Origin: Bacteroides caecimuris
Lineage (GTDB): Bacteria > Bacteroidota > Bacteroidia > Bacteroidales > Bacteroidaceae
Assembly: GCF_001688725.2 (NCBI RefSeq)
Contig: NZ_CP015401.2
Location: 1,612,001 to 1,676,000 of the forward strand
DNA length: 64,000 nt
Direction: 5' to 3'
A program made the position numbers and the translations under genes. The notes under the pieces are model-generated. The model saw only the letters and a list, made by a program, of their open reading frames with translations, was not told where the DNA came from and did no database searches. This document shows positions 50,345 through 59,173 of the stretch, piece after piece (position 1 is the first letter of the stretch; each line of letters starts with the position of its first letter).

Positions 50345-53020
50345 TTATTTAGAAACGTTTTGCTGATACACTTTACCGAAACGGTCTGTTACTCTGATCT
50401 CTATTTTAGCTTTCGGATTACGGGGAGTGGCGCGGAACATGTGTTCTGTACTTGCTGCTGATATCCAGCTCTGCATGGTGCTTTTCTTGTCTGTACATAC
50501 TTGATGCGCATACGGGTCGACTCCGGTATATTGAGTCATGGTACCCATCACTTTTCCGTTTTCCAGCCATTCTACTTTCCACAGTTTATCCCAGTTCCAG
50601 ACATTGGCAATAATATCTTTGGGGAATTCCTTAGATGTTCCTGCTGCATAGCTTCGAAACTGGTAGTCTTTCGGATGACCGGCACTTTTATAGTACCATT
50701 TCACCTGGTTGCCGTCTACTTCGTAGACTCCGTATCCCTGCGGGGTGCCATCAATGCAGACGTCCGCATGCCACCAGATACCACATACAGCAGCCGTATT
50801 GTGCTCCATTTGGTGATCGTTAAATACAATGTTCGAGTTAGAATGAAGATGGCCCGTCAGGAAGTGTGTTTCATAGCCATCCAATAATTGATGAACCGCC
50901 TCTGCATTGATCGTTTCTCCTGCCAACATGATATAGTCGTAATTAAAAGGTCTTTTCTGTTCCGTTATTCTCGTAGGGATATGCATTATGAAAAAGACTA
51001 ATGTACCTTTAGGGACATAAGACAGATCTTCTTCCAACCATTTGAAAGTAGTTTCATCTACATAGCCGATATAGAAGTATTCACGTCCTACATAAAAGTT
51101 GTTGTTGATAACAATATAGTGGGCATTGCCTTTATTGAATGAGTAGTGGGTAGGGCCGAAATATCCTTCGAAAGTCCGGTACGACGTTTCATGAGTAGCT
51201 CCATTATAATTCATATCATGATTACCGATTGCACGATATATGGGGATATCCAATTTCTTTGCCTTATCGATATAAGGTGGAAAAAAAGTAGCTGGTGTGT
51301 CCCAAAAGAGGTCTCCACAATTCAGACCGAATACATCACGATCCGAATATTGATTGATCAACTGTTTGTAGTCATCAATGATGGGAGCGTACAGATCCCA
51401 ATGCTCTTTCAGACCGGCTTGCACATCCGCCTCCAGCACAAACAAGTGTTTATTGTCGTTTTTAGGATTCTTCTTCAGACGGAAATTATACTCATTCGTC
51501 TTGTTCAGATCAATTTCCTGATAGAATCGGGGAATCGTTTGTTCACAATCCGTCAAGTATCCGGCAGGAGTCGTGATATATACAAAGCGTGTGTTTCCGA
51601 GATTGGGCAGATGGTAAATACCGTTCTTGTCTGTAGTGACACAACGCTGTCCGTCTGTCACTACCACATTGGCTATACCTTTGCCATCGCAAGTAACGGT
51701 TCCTTTGATCATTCGCGCTTCATCCAGCTTAGTTTCGTCCAGTGCTTCTTTTAGTTCGTCCCACCATCCGTTGCGGATAATGTGTACAATGTCGAAAATC
51801 ATCACACCGTCCGATTCTTTCAAGTTCATACGGACTGCTTTCTGGAATTGGTTTACATCCCGTTTGTAGTCTTCCACATACAGACCGCCGCATACAGGCA
51901 CCGCATCTTTCAGCAAGTATTTGGAATATTTGCAACCGCCTTCTACACATAAATATTCTCCGGTAGAAAACTCGCTGTCTGTTTCATTCTTAAATTTACC
52001 GGAAGATTTATAATAATCATCCAGCGTTACATTCCAGTAGTAATTGCCATTTGTATAGAAATCCAGTAACTCTGCAAAGCCATAATTCTTATAGTCAGGA
52101 GTAGCCCAATTGAAGTCCTTGCTGACATCATAATTGCGGCTTGCCCAGTTGACACCTACCTCAAAGTAAGTGGGATACCATGCACCTGTATAAGCAGCCA
52201 ACATACATTCCGGCTTTATCTTTTTGATGGAAGTACGTACGTCTTTTATAAAGTTATATATAACAGAAGCTCTCCACGTCAACCATTGATGATAGTATGG
52301 ACCACCCACGCGGTCTATGCCTCCTTCAGCATTAGGGCGCCACTCAAAAATATCCTCCGGAAACTTCTCTACTTTCTTTCCGATGAATTTCTCAAACATC
52401 TTCTTTGACTCAGGAGAAAAGTCCGAATCAATACAATCATATCGTGCACGATCAAGCATAATGCCGTCAAATGCATAATTCCGGACAACTTCTTTGATCA
52501 CATCAATCTCATACTTCTGCACCTCTTTCAGTGCCGGATTCAGGAACATGGTAGGCTTTCCTTCTATTTCCGTTACAGGAAGCAGTCCTTTGCGCGGTAC
52601 ATAATTGATAGCCTGCCACTTTTTGTGTTTATCGAAGATGTCGCCACGTTTCACGATATTCTGTCCGTCAGCAAATATATTCATTCCGGCAAAGATGACC
52701 ATATTGCGGGCATGGGCAGCTTCGATAAAGGTACCGATAAAGTCAAAATCCGGACGGTCGAAGTTTTTCCAGTTCTTTTTCTGTGCGGCATATTTGCTGG
52801 GATATAATACTTCACCCGTATTGTCTTTTATATCCAATACCAGATGCGTGATACCTGCTTCATGGCATTTGTCTACATAGTAGCGAATTGAATCGGGGTA
52901 GCTGAAGCGTTGGAAATTGGCCGAACAGTCTAACCACATTACTTTTGGCTTTCCTGAGGCAAATGCTAGAATGCCTATCCATAATAAAAGGGAGATAATT
53001 GAGAATCTTTTCATATTCAT
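50345..53020 (-). CDS. GHL10 glycosidase-like domain fused to a calcineurin-like phosphoesterase
   Basis: An 891-residue secreted protein with two parts. Residues 25-425 form a GHL10 (family-10 glycosyl-hydrolase-like) TIM barrel: MWLDCSANFQRF, HLVLDIKDNTGEVLYPS, GIMLDRARYD, and FDIVHI at its end. Residues 440-510 resemble the beta-sandwich that precedes calcineurin-like phosphoesterases in Bacteroides (KGTVTCDGKGIANVVVTDG). Residues 525-780 are the phosphoesterase, with the metal-binding blocks LNCGDLFWD, AIGNHDMNY and FLTGHLHSNSN, and a C-terminal domain follows. One chain joining a sugar-cleaving fold with a phosphate-cleaving one supports a phosphorylated glycan target. An inner start, ATG 53014, is possible. 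Confidence 0.88.
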   Translation of the reverse strand: MNMKRFSIISLLLWIGILAFASGKPKVMWLDCSANFQRFSYPDSIRYYVDKCHEAGITHLVLDIKDNTGEVLYPSKYAAQKKNWKNFDRPDFDFIGTFIEAAHARNMVIFAGMNIFADGQNIVKRGDIFDKHKKWQAINYVPRKGLLPVTEIEGKPTMFLNPALKEVQKYEIDVIKEVVRNYAFDGIMLDRARYDCIDSDFSPESKKMFEKFIGKKVEKFPEDIFEWRPNAEGGIDRVGGPYYHQWLTWRASVIYNFIKDVRTSIKKIKPECMLAAYTGAWYPTYFEVGVNWASRNYDVSKDFNWATPDYKNYGFAELLDFYTNGNYYWNVTLDDYYKSSGKFKNETDSEFSTGEYLCVEGGCKYSKYLLKDAVPVCGGLYVEDYKRDVNQFQKAVRMNLKESDGVMIFDIVHIIRNGWWDELKEALDETKLDEARMIKGTVTCDGKGIANVVVTDGQRCVTTDKNGIYHLPNLGNTRFVYITTPAGYLTDCEQTIPRFYQEIDLNKTNEYNFRLKKNPKNDNKHLFVLEADVQAGLKEHWDLYAPIIDDYKQLINQYSDRDVFGLNCGDLFWDTPATFFPPYIDKAKKLDIPIYRAIGNHDMNYNGATHETSYRTFEGYFGPTHYSFNKGNAHYIVINNNFYVGREYFYIGYVDETTFKWLEEDLSYVPKGTLVFFIMHIPTRITEQKRPFNYDYIMLAGETINAEAVHQLLDGYETHFLTGHLHSNSNIVFNDHQMEHNTAAVCGIWWHADVCIDGTPQGYGVYEVDGNQVKWYYKSAGHPKDYQFRSYAAGTSKEFPKDIIANVWNWDKLWKVEWLENGKVMGTMTQYTGVDPYAHQVCTDKKSTMQSWISAASTEHMFRATPRNPKAKIEIRVTDRFGKVYQQNVSK

Positions 53021-53037
53021 AGTGTATTCTTTCGATT

Positions 53038-54360
53038 TTACTTCAGAGCTCCTCCGGCTCTCATTCCGTTTTCAACTTCTTTCCATAATCCTTTGTTGAT
53101 GATATGTACAATGTCGAATACCATCAGTCCGTCGGAATCTTTCAGGTTCATTTCTATGGTTGCGGATAATTTGGCGGGATTGTCATAGAATTGATCCACC
53201 AGAATACCACCTATAAATTTATTATCTTTCATGATATTGCGTAGTTTCTGACAAGAACCTTCAACGGAATACCACGTACCGCTTTGTGCCTGTGAATCTG
53301 TTTCGTTCCATACGCTCTTTTTGTTTTTCAGGGATTCTTCGATGGTGATATCGGTATAATAATTGCCGGTAGTATATAAGTCCATCAGTTCGGCATAACC
53401 GTAATTCTTATATTCGGAAGTAGCCCAGTCAAAATCTTCGCTCGGATCGTACTTCTTGCTCGCAAAGTTTACGCCTACTTCATAATAAGAAGGATACCAT
53501 GCTCCGGTGTATGTACCGAAAGAAATATCCGGATTCACTTTCTTTACTTCATTTCGGGCACGCGCCATGAAGTCGTAGATGTTCTTGGTGCGCCATTCAA
53601 TCCATTTTAAGAAATGTTTTCCGCGTTCGGGATAGTATTTATCATCCTCGTCCTTTTTCCATTCGAAGATGTCTTCCGGAAACTTTTCTACTTTCTGTCC
53701 GATATACGCTTCGAACTTCTGACGGGAGAGGTCTGAAAAGTCTGCCGTTATACCATCATAGCGTACACGGTCCAGCACCAATCCGTCCAAATCGGGATAA
53801 CGTTTCACTAAATCCTTGAGAACATTCAATATATGTGTCTGAAACTCCTCATTGACAGGATTAACCATTGCCGAATATTTCTTCTTTTCGTTGGTGATGG
53901 AGGTGATTCCTTCCGGAGTGTATACTGTCGATGCCCATTCAGGATGCGTGGAATAGACTAATCCACGGTCGAAATAATTGTGTCCTGCGACAAAGACGTT
54001 GAGGGAAGCATGTACCTCTATTCCCAGTTCATGGGCTTTTTGGATGAAATGCCCTAAGTAATTGAAGTCTTTGCGTTCATATCCATGCCATTCACGCATT
54101 TTAGGAGCAAACTCCGTATCGAACAGCACTTCTCCGGTGATGGGACGTACATCGACGATAGCATGGGTGAAACCTAATGATTTTATTTTTGTCAGATAGT
54201 AATCAATGGAGTCAGGATTGCTAAAACGTTCAAAGTTTGCTTCCGCATCAAACCACATCAAAGCGGGCTTGCTATTTTCCACTTGGGTAGCCGAATTTTT
54301 GCATGCTCCAAATGTAATGATTAACAGACTTGATAAAAGTGCTATTGTTATTTTTCTCAT
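53038..54360 (-). CDS. GHL10 glycosidase-like lipoprotein, second of three
   Basis: A 440-residue lipoprotein (lipobox ITFGAC) made of the GHL10 barrel alone. The same landmarks as the other two copies are present: MWFDAEANFERF, HAIVDVRPITGEVL, GLVLDRVRYD, SFGTYTGAWYPSYYEVG and FDIVHI. Acid residues in VLDRVRYDG are candidates for catalysis. Its landmarks resemble the GHL10 part of the fused protein at 50345 more than the copy at 54394. I used ATG 54360, since the frame upstream to 54387 lacks a signal sequence. Confidence 0.88.
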   Translation of the reverse strand: MRKITIALLSSLLIITFGACKNSATQVENSKPALMWFDAEANFERFSNPDSIDYYLTKIKSLGFTHAIVDVRPITGEVLFDTEFAPKMREWHGYERKDFNYLGHFIQKAHELGIEVHASLNVFVAGHNYFDRGLVYSTHPEWASTVYTPEGITSITNEKKKYSAMVNPVNEEFQTHILNVLKDLVKRYPDLDGLVLDRVRYDGITADFSDLSRQKFEAYIGQKVEKFPEDIFEWKKDEDDKYYPERGKHFLKWIEWRTKNIYDFMARARNEVKKVNPDISFGTYTGAWYPSYYEVGVNFASKKYDPSEDFDWATSEYKNYGYAELMDLYTTGNYYTDITIEESLKNKKSVWNETDSQAQSGTWYSVEGSCQKLRNIMKDNKFIGGILVDQFYDNPAKLSATIEMNLKDSDGLMVFDIVHIINKGLWKEVENGMRAGGALK

Positions 54361-54393
54361 ACGATCATATTCTAATGTGTTGGTCATTCTTTT

Positions 54394-55770
54394 TTATTCA
54401 ATTGCGAGTTTGATGCCTTCTTTGGCATATTGCCATTGATCGGCTTTTTTCAGATGAATCATGTCGAACAGAAAATATCCGTCGCAAACATTCATACAGG
54501 CCTTTACGGATTGTATGATTGCCTGATTTTCTTGTTCCTGAGTAGCCTGATTATTAGTATCCCAGTTTCCTACATCCGGACCTCCGGCTACAATGGGGCA
54601 TTCTCCTTTTATTTTATCTTTAGCCAACGAACAGAACCCTTCCATAGTCCATTCCGTCGTGCCGTGCACCTTTAGCGGTGAAGCATAGGCACCGATCAGT
54701 ATTTGATCCATACAGGCAGCGTAGCCGTAATTTTTATATTTGCTTGTCGCCCAGTTGTAATAACGTGAGGTATCATAAGTGGAAGCTGCCCAGTTGACAC
54801 CTACATCATAATAGGTAGAATACCAACCACCTACATAAACTCCGAATTTGATGCCGGGTTTCACTCCTTTTACAGCAGTACGTGCTTTCTGCATAAAGTC
54901 ATAAATCACTTTTGCACGGAATTCCAACCACTTAGTCAGATATTTAGGATAGGTGGCAGGAAGACTGGAAGCACCTGGTGCCAGAATGTCGTCCGGGTAG
55001 TTGGGGATTTTTATACCTCCCATGTAATTCTCGAATTGCTTACGGGATTCGTCAGAAAAATCGGCTTGCAAATTGAGGAAACGCCCACGGTCTAAGAATA
55101 TACCGTCCAGATCATAACTTGCAAGATCCTTCAGCAAGTCACAAAGGAATGTTTGTACTTCCGGATGGGCAGGATTGAAAAACTTGGTACTTTCACTGGT
55201 ATTCATTACGCTTGTAATCCCTACCTGCATGTTCATCTGTGTTGCCCACTCTGCCTTAGACTGGTCTCTATACAACAGTCCTGTGCCTCCGTCGATTTGA
55301 TTTCCACCGACAAAAGTATTGATGGCAGCATGAATACGAAGATCCTGTTTGCGGGCTTCGTCAACGAAGGCCTGCAAATAGTCCCATGTTGCCGTTCTTT
55401 CTACTTTGGTATAATTGCTTCCGATCCAAGCATACATGAATTTGACTTGATCTACCAGATTCGTTTTAAATAGAACGTCTCCGGTAGTGGGACGTACGTC
55501 TACTACAATATCTGTGAAACCCGCATCTTTGGCTAAAGCCAGATCACGAGCTATATTTTCTTTGCTGTTAGCAAAATCGGGAAAGTTGGCAGCCGCGTCA
55601 ATCCAGATATAACGGGGTTTGGAAGCGTTAGGATTCTCTGTCGGTTCTTCGTCTTCTCCTCCGCTGGTGTCTCCCCAATAATCTTTTGAGTCGTTGCCGC
55701 CACATGCCATGCACAAGCAGGCAGCTATTCCCCCCATAAATGCTTTTATTATATTTCTCTTAATATTCAT
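54394..55770 (-). CDS. GHL10 glycosidase-like lipoprotein, first of three
   Basis: A 458-residue lipoprotein (lipobox CLCMAC) with a Gly/Glu/Pro-rich linker and a GHL10 barrel: YIWIDAAANFPDF, DIVVDVRPTTGDVLF, GIFLDRGRFL, KFGVYVGGWYSTYYDVG and FDMIHLKK. The acidic residue in the LDRGRF loop is kept. It is the first gene after the SusCD-lipoprotein part of the operon and is separated from it by a strong hairpin at 55795-55829. I used ATG 55770; the longer frame to 55875 covers the hairpin and has no signal peptide. Confidence 0.88.
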   Translation of the reverse strand: MNIKRNIIKAFMGGIAACLCMACGGNDSKDYWGDTSGGEDEEPTENPNASKPRYIWIDAAANFPDFANSKENIARDLALAKDAGFTDIVVDVRPTTGDVLFKTNLVDQVKFMYAWIGSNYTKVERTATWDYLQAFVDEARKQDLRIHAAINTFVGGNQIDGGTGLLYRDQSKAEWATQMNMQVGITSVMNTSESTKFFNPAHPEVQTFLCDLLKDLASYDLDGIFLDRGRFLNLQADFSDESRKQFENYMGGIKIPNYPDDILAPGASSLPATYPKYLTKWLEFRAKVIYDFMQKARTAVKGVKPGIKFGVYVGGWYSTYYDVGVNWAASTYDTSRYYNWATSKYKNYGYAACMDQILIGAYASPLKVHGTTEWTMEGFCSLAKDKIKGECPIVAGGPDVGNWDTNNQATQEQENQAIIQSVKACMNVCDGYFLFDMIHLKKADQWQYAKEGIKLAIE

Positions 55771-55794
55771 TTTATACGACTTAATAGTTGAAGT

Positions 55795-55829
55795 AAGAAG
55801 CCTGTACCTGAAAGAGGTACAGGCTTCTT
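55795..55829 (-). promoter_or_regulatory. Intra-operon hairpin between the SusCD block and the enzyme genes
   Basis: AAGAAGCCTGTACC and GGTACAGGCTTCTT are perfect 14-bp arms around a 7-nt loop. On the minus strand it lies 16 bp after the DUF5018-like stop and 25 bp before the first GHL10 start. It lacks a U-run, so it may protect the 3' end of a processed SusCD mRNA rather than stop transcription. Confidence 0.7.
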
Positions 55830-55844
55830 GCATAAAGATGGTAT

Positions 55845-57512
55845 TTACATGTCGATACAGTCGCACTGTACACAACCTACATATCCATTGCAGAACATGA
55901 AGTAGATGTACATATAATAACCGTCATCTGAAACTTTCAATACTACATCACCACAATAATTACCGTTTGTGTTTCCAAGAATCTTAGACCCATAGTTTCC
56001 ATTGATTCCCAGACCGGTACTTCCGAAGTCAATAGCCTGAGTTCCTAATGAACCTGATGAAAGATCGAACACGTATATGTTGTCAGCAGTTCCCCAACTC
56101 CATGGATTTACCAGATTTGAAGCTACATATTCCACCTTATTAAATACAGCATGATCAACTGCATTTGGTACGTAGTTTCCATCAAGTGCCACTCCCTTGT
56201 TCTTGATTGAATTGGTTTTTCCATCCATCCAGCATAGGTTGCGTGGTTCGGCATAGAATGTAGTAAAATAATCACTGGTCGGATCTGTCGGATCAGAGTA
56301 AATGACATCGGCATTTGTTCCCCAGCCACCTATTCCTTGTGCTGTAATAATATCCGGCGTCTGTGATTTAAGTACACCATTTTCTACCTGCCAACGGGCA
56401 AACTGTCCTGAAGTAGCATAGATAGGAGCGGTTATAATAGCATTATTGTTCAGACTGCCAGATACTGACAGTTTTCTACCCATAGCCAGTGAAGTAGTAA
56501 ATTCTATGTATTTTTCCGGTGCTTGGTCTACTCCCGAGGCTTTCCATACGGTAAAGGCTGGTCCAGCATTTGGAGTCAGATTCGTGAACAGGATATTACC
56601 GTCCTTGTCTGATGTTGTATAGAAGTTTGTCAGACTACCTGCAAAACTAATATTCATTGTCCCTGCTTTTTCTCCATTCTTGGCGTTCAGGTATATAGGA
56701 TTTTTGGCGCGTTCATTAATAACTACATAATCATTTGTTACAGCAATACCAGTTGTCATATCAGAACTTGAAATACCTATGTCTGTAAGTTTCTTAGCCC
56801 AAAGCAGTTTAGCACTGTTGGCACGGATCCCTGCTGCAATCTTTTCCGGGATTTCTTTCTTGACTGTATACGTAGACTTAGTTGTGCCGTTTTGTGCGGT
56901 CACGGTAATTTTCTGGTCTTGGTCGTAATTCAATGCGACTGTTCTTGGATCAGGCGAGATCGTTGCTCCGTGAGAGATCGATACATCTGCTAATACTTCA
57001 CCTATACTTTCCAGGCTAATCAGAGAAATCGTTTTGGCATTTTCGTTGATTATACCTGATAATCCCAAACTTGTAAGATTGAACTTCGTGATTGTACACT
57101 CATTACTTTTACGGATTTCTGCCACAACTTTATATTCGGTACTTGTGCCGGTCTGGTCTTTCACTGTTATAAAGTTATCCTTCGTCATATCCATAAATAA
57201 TAATGTAGGATATACATATACATTATTGTCCAGATCAGCAATCACACGCATTTTTTTCAGATCAGACAGTTGCAGGACATTGTCCGAAAGTTGGGGATAG
57301 TTATATGGAAATACAACGGTAATCACATGATTGGTATAATCTATCTCACTGGTGAAACTATTGTCATCACTGTCATCATCGGGGAAGGATGCAGTTAAAT
57401 TATTGATGATGTTCCTTTCAACAGTCGGATTGAATTCTTCAGGGCTATGGCATGCGCTTATACCCATCAGAAACGCAATGACTGAAATAATTGATAATAT
57501 TTTATTTTTCAT
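55845..57512 (-). CDS. DUF5018-like surface glycan-binding lipoprotein
   Basis: A 555-residue lipoprotein (lipobox GISAC). About 230 residues of Ig-like modules of the DUF5018 type (TASFPDDDSDDNSFTSEIDY..., ITVTAQNGTTKSTYTVKK) are followed by about 320 residues of beta-rich sequence that may be a propeller-like sensor or binding domain. It ends CVQCDCIDM, an unusual Cys-rich tail. It follows SusD by 16 bp, where surface glycan-binding proteins are usually encoded. The substrate is unknown. Confidence 0.8.
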   Translation of the reverse strand: MKNKILSIISVIAFLMGISACHSPEEFNPTVERNIINNLTASFPDDDSDDNSFTSEIDYTNHVITVVFPYNYPQLSDNVLQLSDLKKMRVIADLDNNVYVYPTLLFMDMTKDNFITVKDQTGTSTEYKVVAEIRKSNECTITKFNLTSLGLSGIINENAKTISLISLESIGEVLADVSISHGATISPDPRTVALNYDQDQKITVTAQNGTTKSTYTVKKEIPEKIAAGIRANSAKLLWAKKLTDIGISSSDMTTGIAVTNDYVVINERAKNPIYLNAKNGEKAGTMNISFAGSLTNFYTTSDKDGNILFTNLTPNAGPAFTVWKASGVDQAPEKYIEFTTSLAMGRKLSVSGSLNNNAIITAPIYATSGQFARWQVENGVLKSQTPDIITAQGIGGWGTNADVIYSDPTDPTSDYFTTFYAEPRNLCWMDGKTNSIKNKGVALDGNYVPNAVDHAVFNKVEYVASNLVNPWSWGTADNIYVFDLSSGSLGTQAIDFGSTGLGINGNYGSKILGNTNGNYCGDVVLKVSDDGYYMYIYFMFCNGYVGCVQCDCIDM

Positions 57513-57528
57513 TGTATTAAGCTTTTAG

Positions 57529-59160
57529 TTATTTCCATTCATCATATTGCTCAATTAACGCATTATTCTTTATTTCAGAAGTCGGCACCGGTAAAACGTA
57601 TAACTTCTGTGGGAACTTACGATCTTGTCCGTCGCAATCAATGTATTCGTACGTACCGTTCGTAATCTTAAGACCATGGCAGCGATAGTTGTTATATTCA
57701 ATGTGTGCCAGTCTCCAACGGCGCATATCCCAGAACAGATGTCCTTCGTATGCAAGCTCAATCTTACGTTCGTTGCGATAATCATTGAACCATGCTTCAC
57801 CACTGGAAGATTTGCCCGGCAGATTTACTCCCTGACGTCCGCGGACGCGATTCATTAAGGACTGTGCTTCAGTGGTTTTGTTAAGTCTGTATGCTGCCTC
57901 AGCCTTATTCAACAGAACTTCGGCAAATCGGATTTCTACCCATGCCTGAGAACTTTTGGTTCCTTTGACGTCAATCAGTTTCTCATCCAACAGTTTACGC
58001 AGGAAGTAACCGGTTGTTGTTTTACCATAGGAGTATGACTGTTCACGATAAGCCATGAAAGCACCGTTTGTTCCACCTACGCTACAATCCATCACTCTGC
58101 CTTTCCACGTACAGCCACGATAAATAATAGTAGCCGCAAAACGAGGTTCCAACTGATCATAAGGAGGTTCTTTGGTGGTAGTGCCGTGCCATTCGGACCA
58201 GTCTACTTTATTTCCGTTTTTATCTTCATAAGATTCTACCATTTCCTGTGTCGGAGTACCTAGTGCACCAAAGTCGTAGCCGTCACATTGAGGGACGTAA
58301 TACTGGTCGAAGGTATGATTCGGACCACTGTCTTTATTGTAGTCAAATTCCAGAATTGCTTCTTTATTGTTGCCTTTCCAAGCATCTGCATAGTTGTCCA
58401 TCAAATCATACAACTGTAACTTTTCTACTTCATCAGCTGCATCATAAGCATCCTGCCAACGCTCAGCATATAGCATAGCACGTGATTTCAATGCGTAAGC
58501 CGCACCTTTTGTCACCCGTCCTTTGTTTGCTGCATCCCATTCTTTAGGAAGATTGGTTGCCGCAAAATCCAGGTCATCTGCAATGAATTGCCATGTTTCC
58601 GCTGCCGTGCTGCGTGCTTTGTCGTTAGAGGTAGGGAGATCGTCATACAAAATGACTCCGCCATGCCGTTTGGCTAACTGAAAATAAACATAAGCACGGA
58701 AGAAGCGTACCTGAGCTTCCCATTTCAGATTCTTGTCATCTGAGAATGTAGAGTATTTCTTCTGCATAACCAGAAACTGATTCATCTGGCGGATATTGCC
58801 ATAAGCCAAATCCTTATCCCAAATGTTGTAACGGCATCCGTCCGGACTGATAACATCCGGATTAGTTACGTAGTTGTTCGGATGTCCGGCTCTGTCTCCT
58901 AAAGCTACTGAACCGTATTTGAATGTCTCGGTCAAACTTTCCGTTAAACTTCCCGAGAACTGGGCTTCACCAAATTGTCCGTATTTGTTTAGATATGTGT
59001 AGAATGCATTGACGTATTTATCCACGTATGCTTCATCTTGCCAAACAATTTCATCACTAACGGTCGAAGTTTGCTTCACACCGTCCAGCCAGTCATTGCA
59101 CGAACTTATACTAAAGCCTAGTGCCAGTGCTAATGATACATTTAATAATATTTTTTTCAT
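57529..59160 (-). CDS. SusD-family glycan-binding lipoprotein, right PUL
   Basis: A 543-residue SusD protein with a lipobox (SISSC near residue 21), an N-terminal VSDEIVWQDEAYVDKYV helix typical of the family, and C-terminal ELAYEGHLFWDMRRW and YVLPVPTSEI blocks. It pairs with the SusC 13 bp upstream. It is clearly related to the left PUL's SusD at 40937 but well diverged. Confidence 0.95.
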   Translation of the reverse strand: MKKILLNVSLALALGFSISSCNDWLDGVKQTSTVSDEIVWQDEAYVDKYVNAFYTYLNKYGQFGEAQFSGSLTESLTETFKYGSVALGDRAGHPNNYVTNPDVISPDGCRYNIWDKDLAYGNIRQMNQFLVMQKKYSTFSDDKNLKWEAQVRFFRAYVYFQLAKRHGGVILYDDLPTSNDKARSTAAETWQFIADDLDFAATNLPKEWDAANKGRVTKGAAYALKSRAMLYAERWQDAYDAADEVEKLQLYDLMDNYADAWKGNNKEAILEFDYNKDSGPNHTFDQYYVPQCDGYDFGALGTPTQEMVESYEDKNGNKVDWSEWHGTTTKEPPYDQLEPRFAATIIYRGCTWKGRVMDCSVGGTNGAFMAYREQSYSYGKTTTGYFLRKLLDEKLIDVKGTKSSQAWVEIRFAEVLLNKAEAAYRLNKTTEAQSLMNRVRGRQGVNLPGKSSSGEAWFNDYRNERKIELAYEGHLFWDMRRWRLAHIEYNNYRCHGLKITNGTYEYIDCDGQDRKFPQKLYVLPVPTSEIKNNALIEQYDEWK

Positions 59161-59173
59161 GTGCTTCCGTTTT

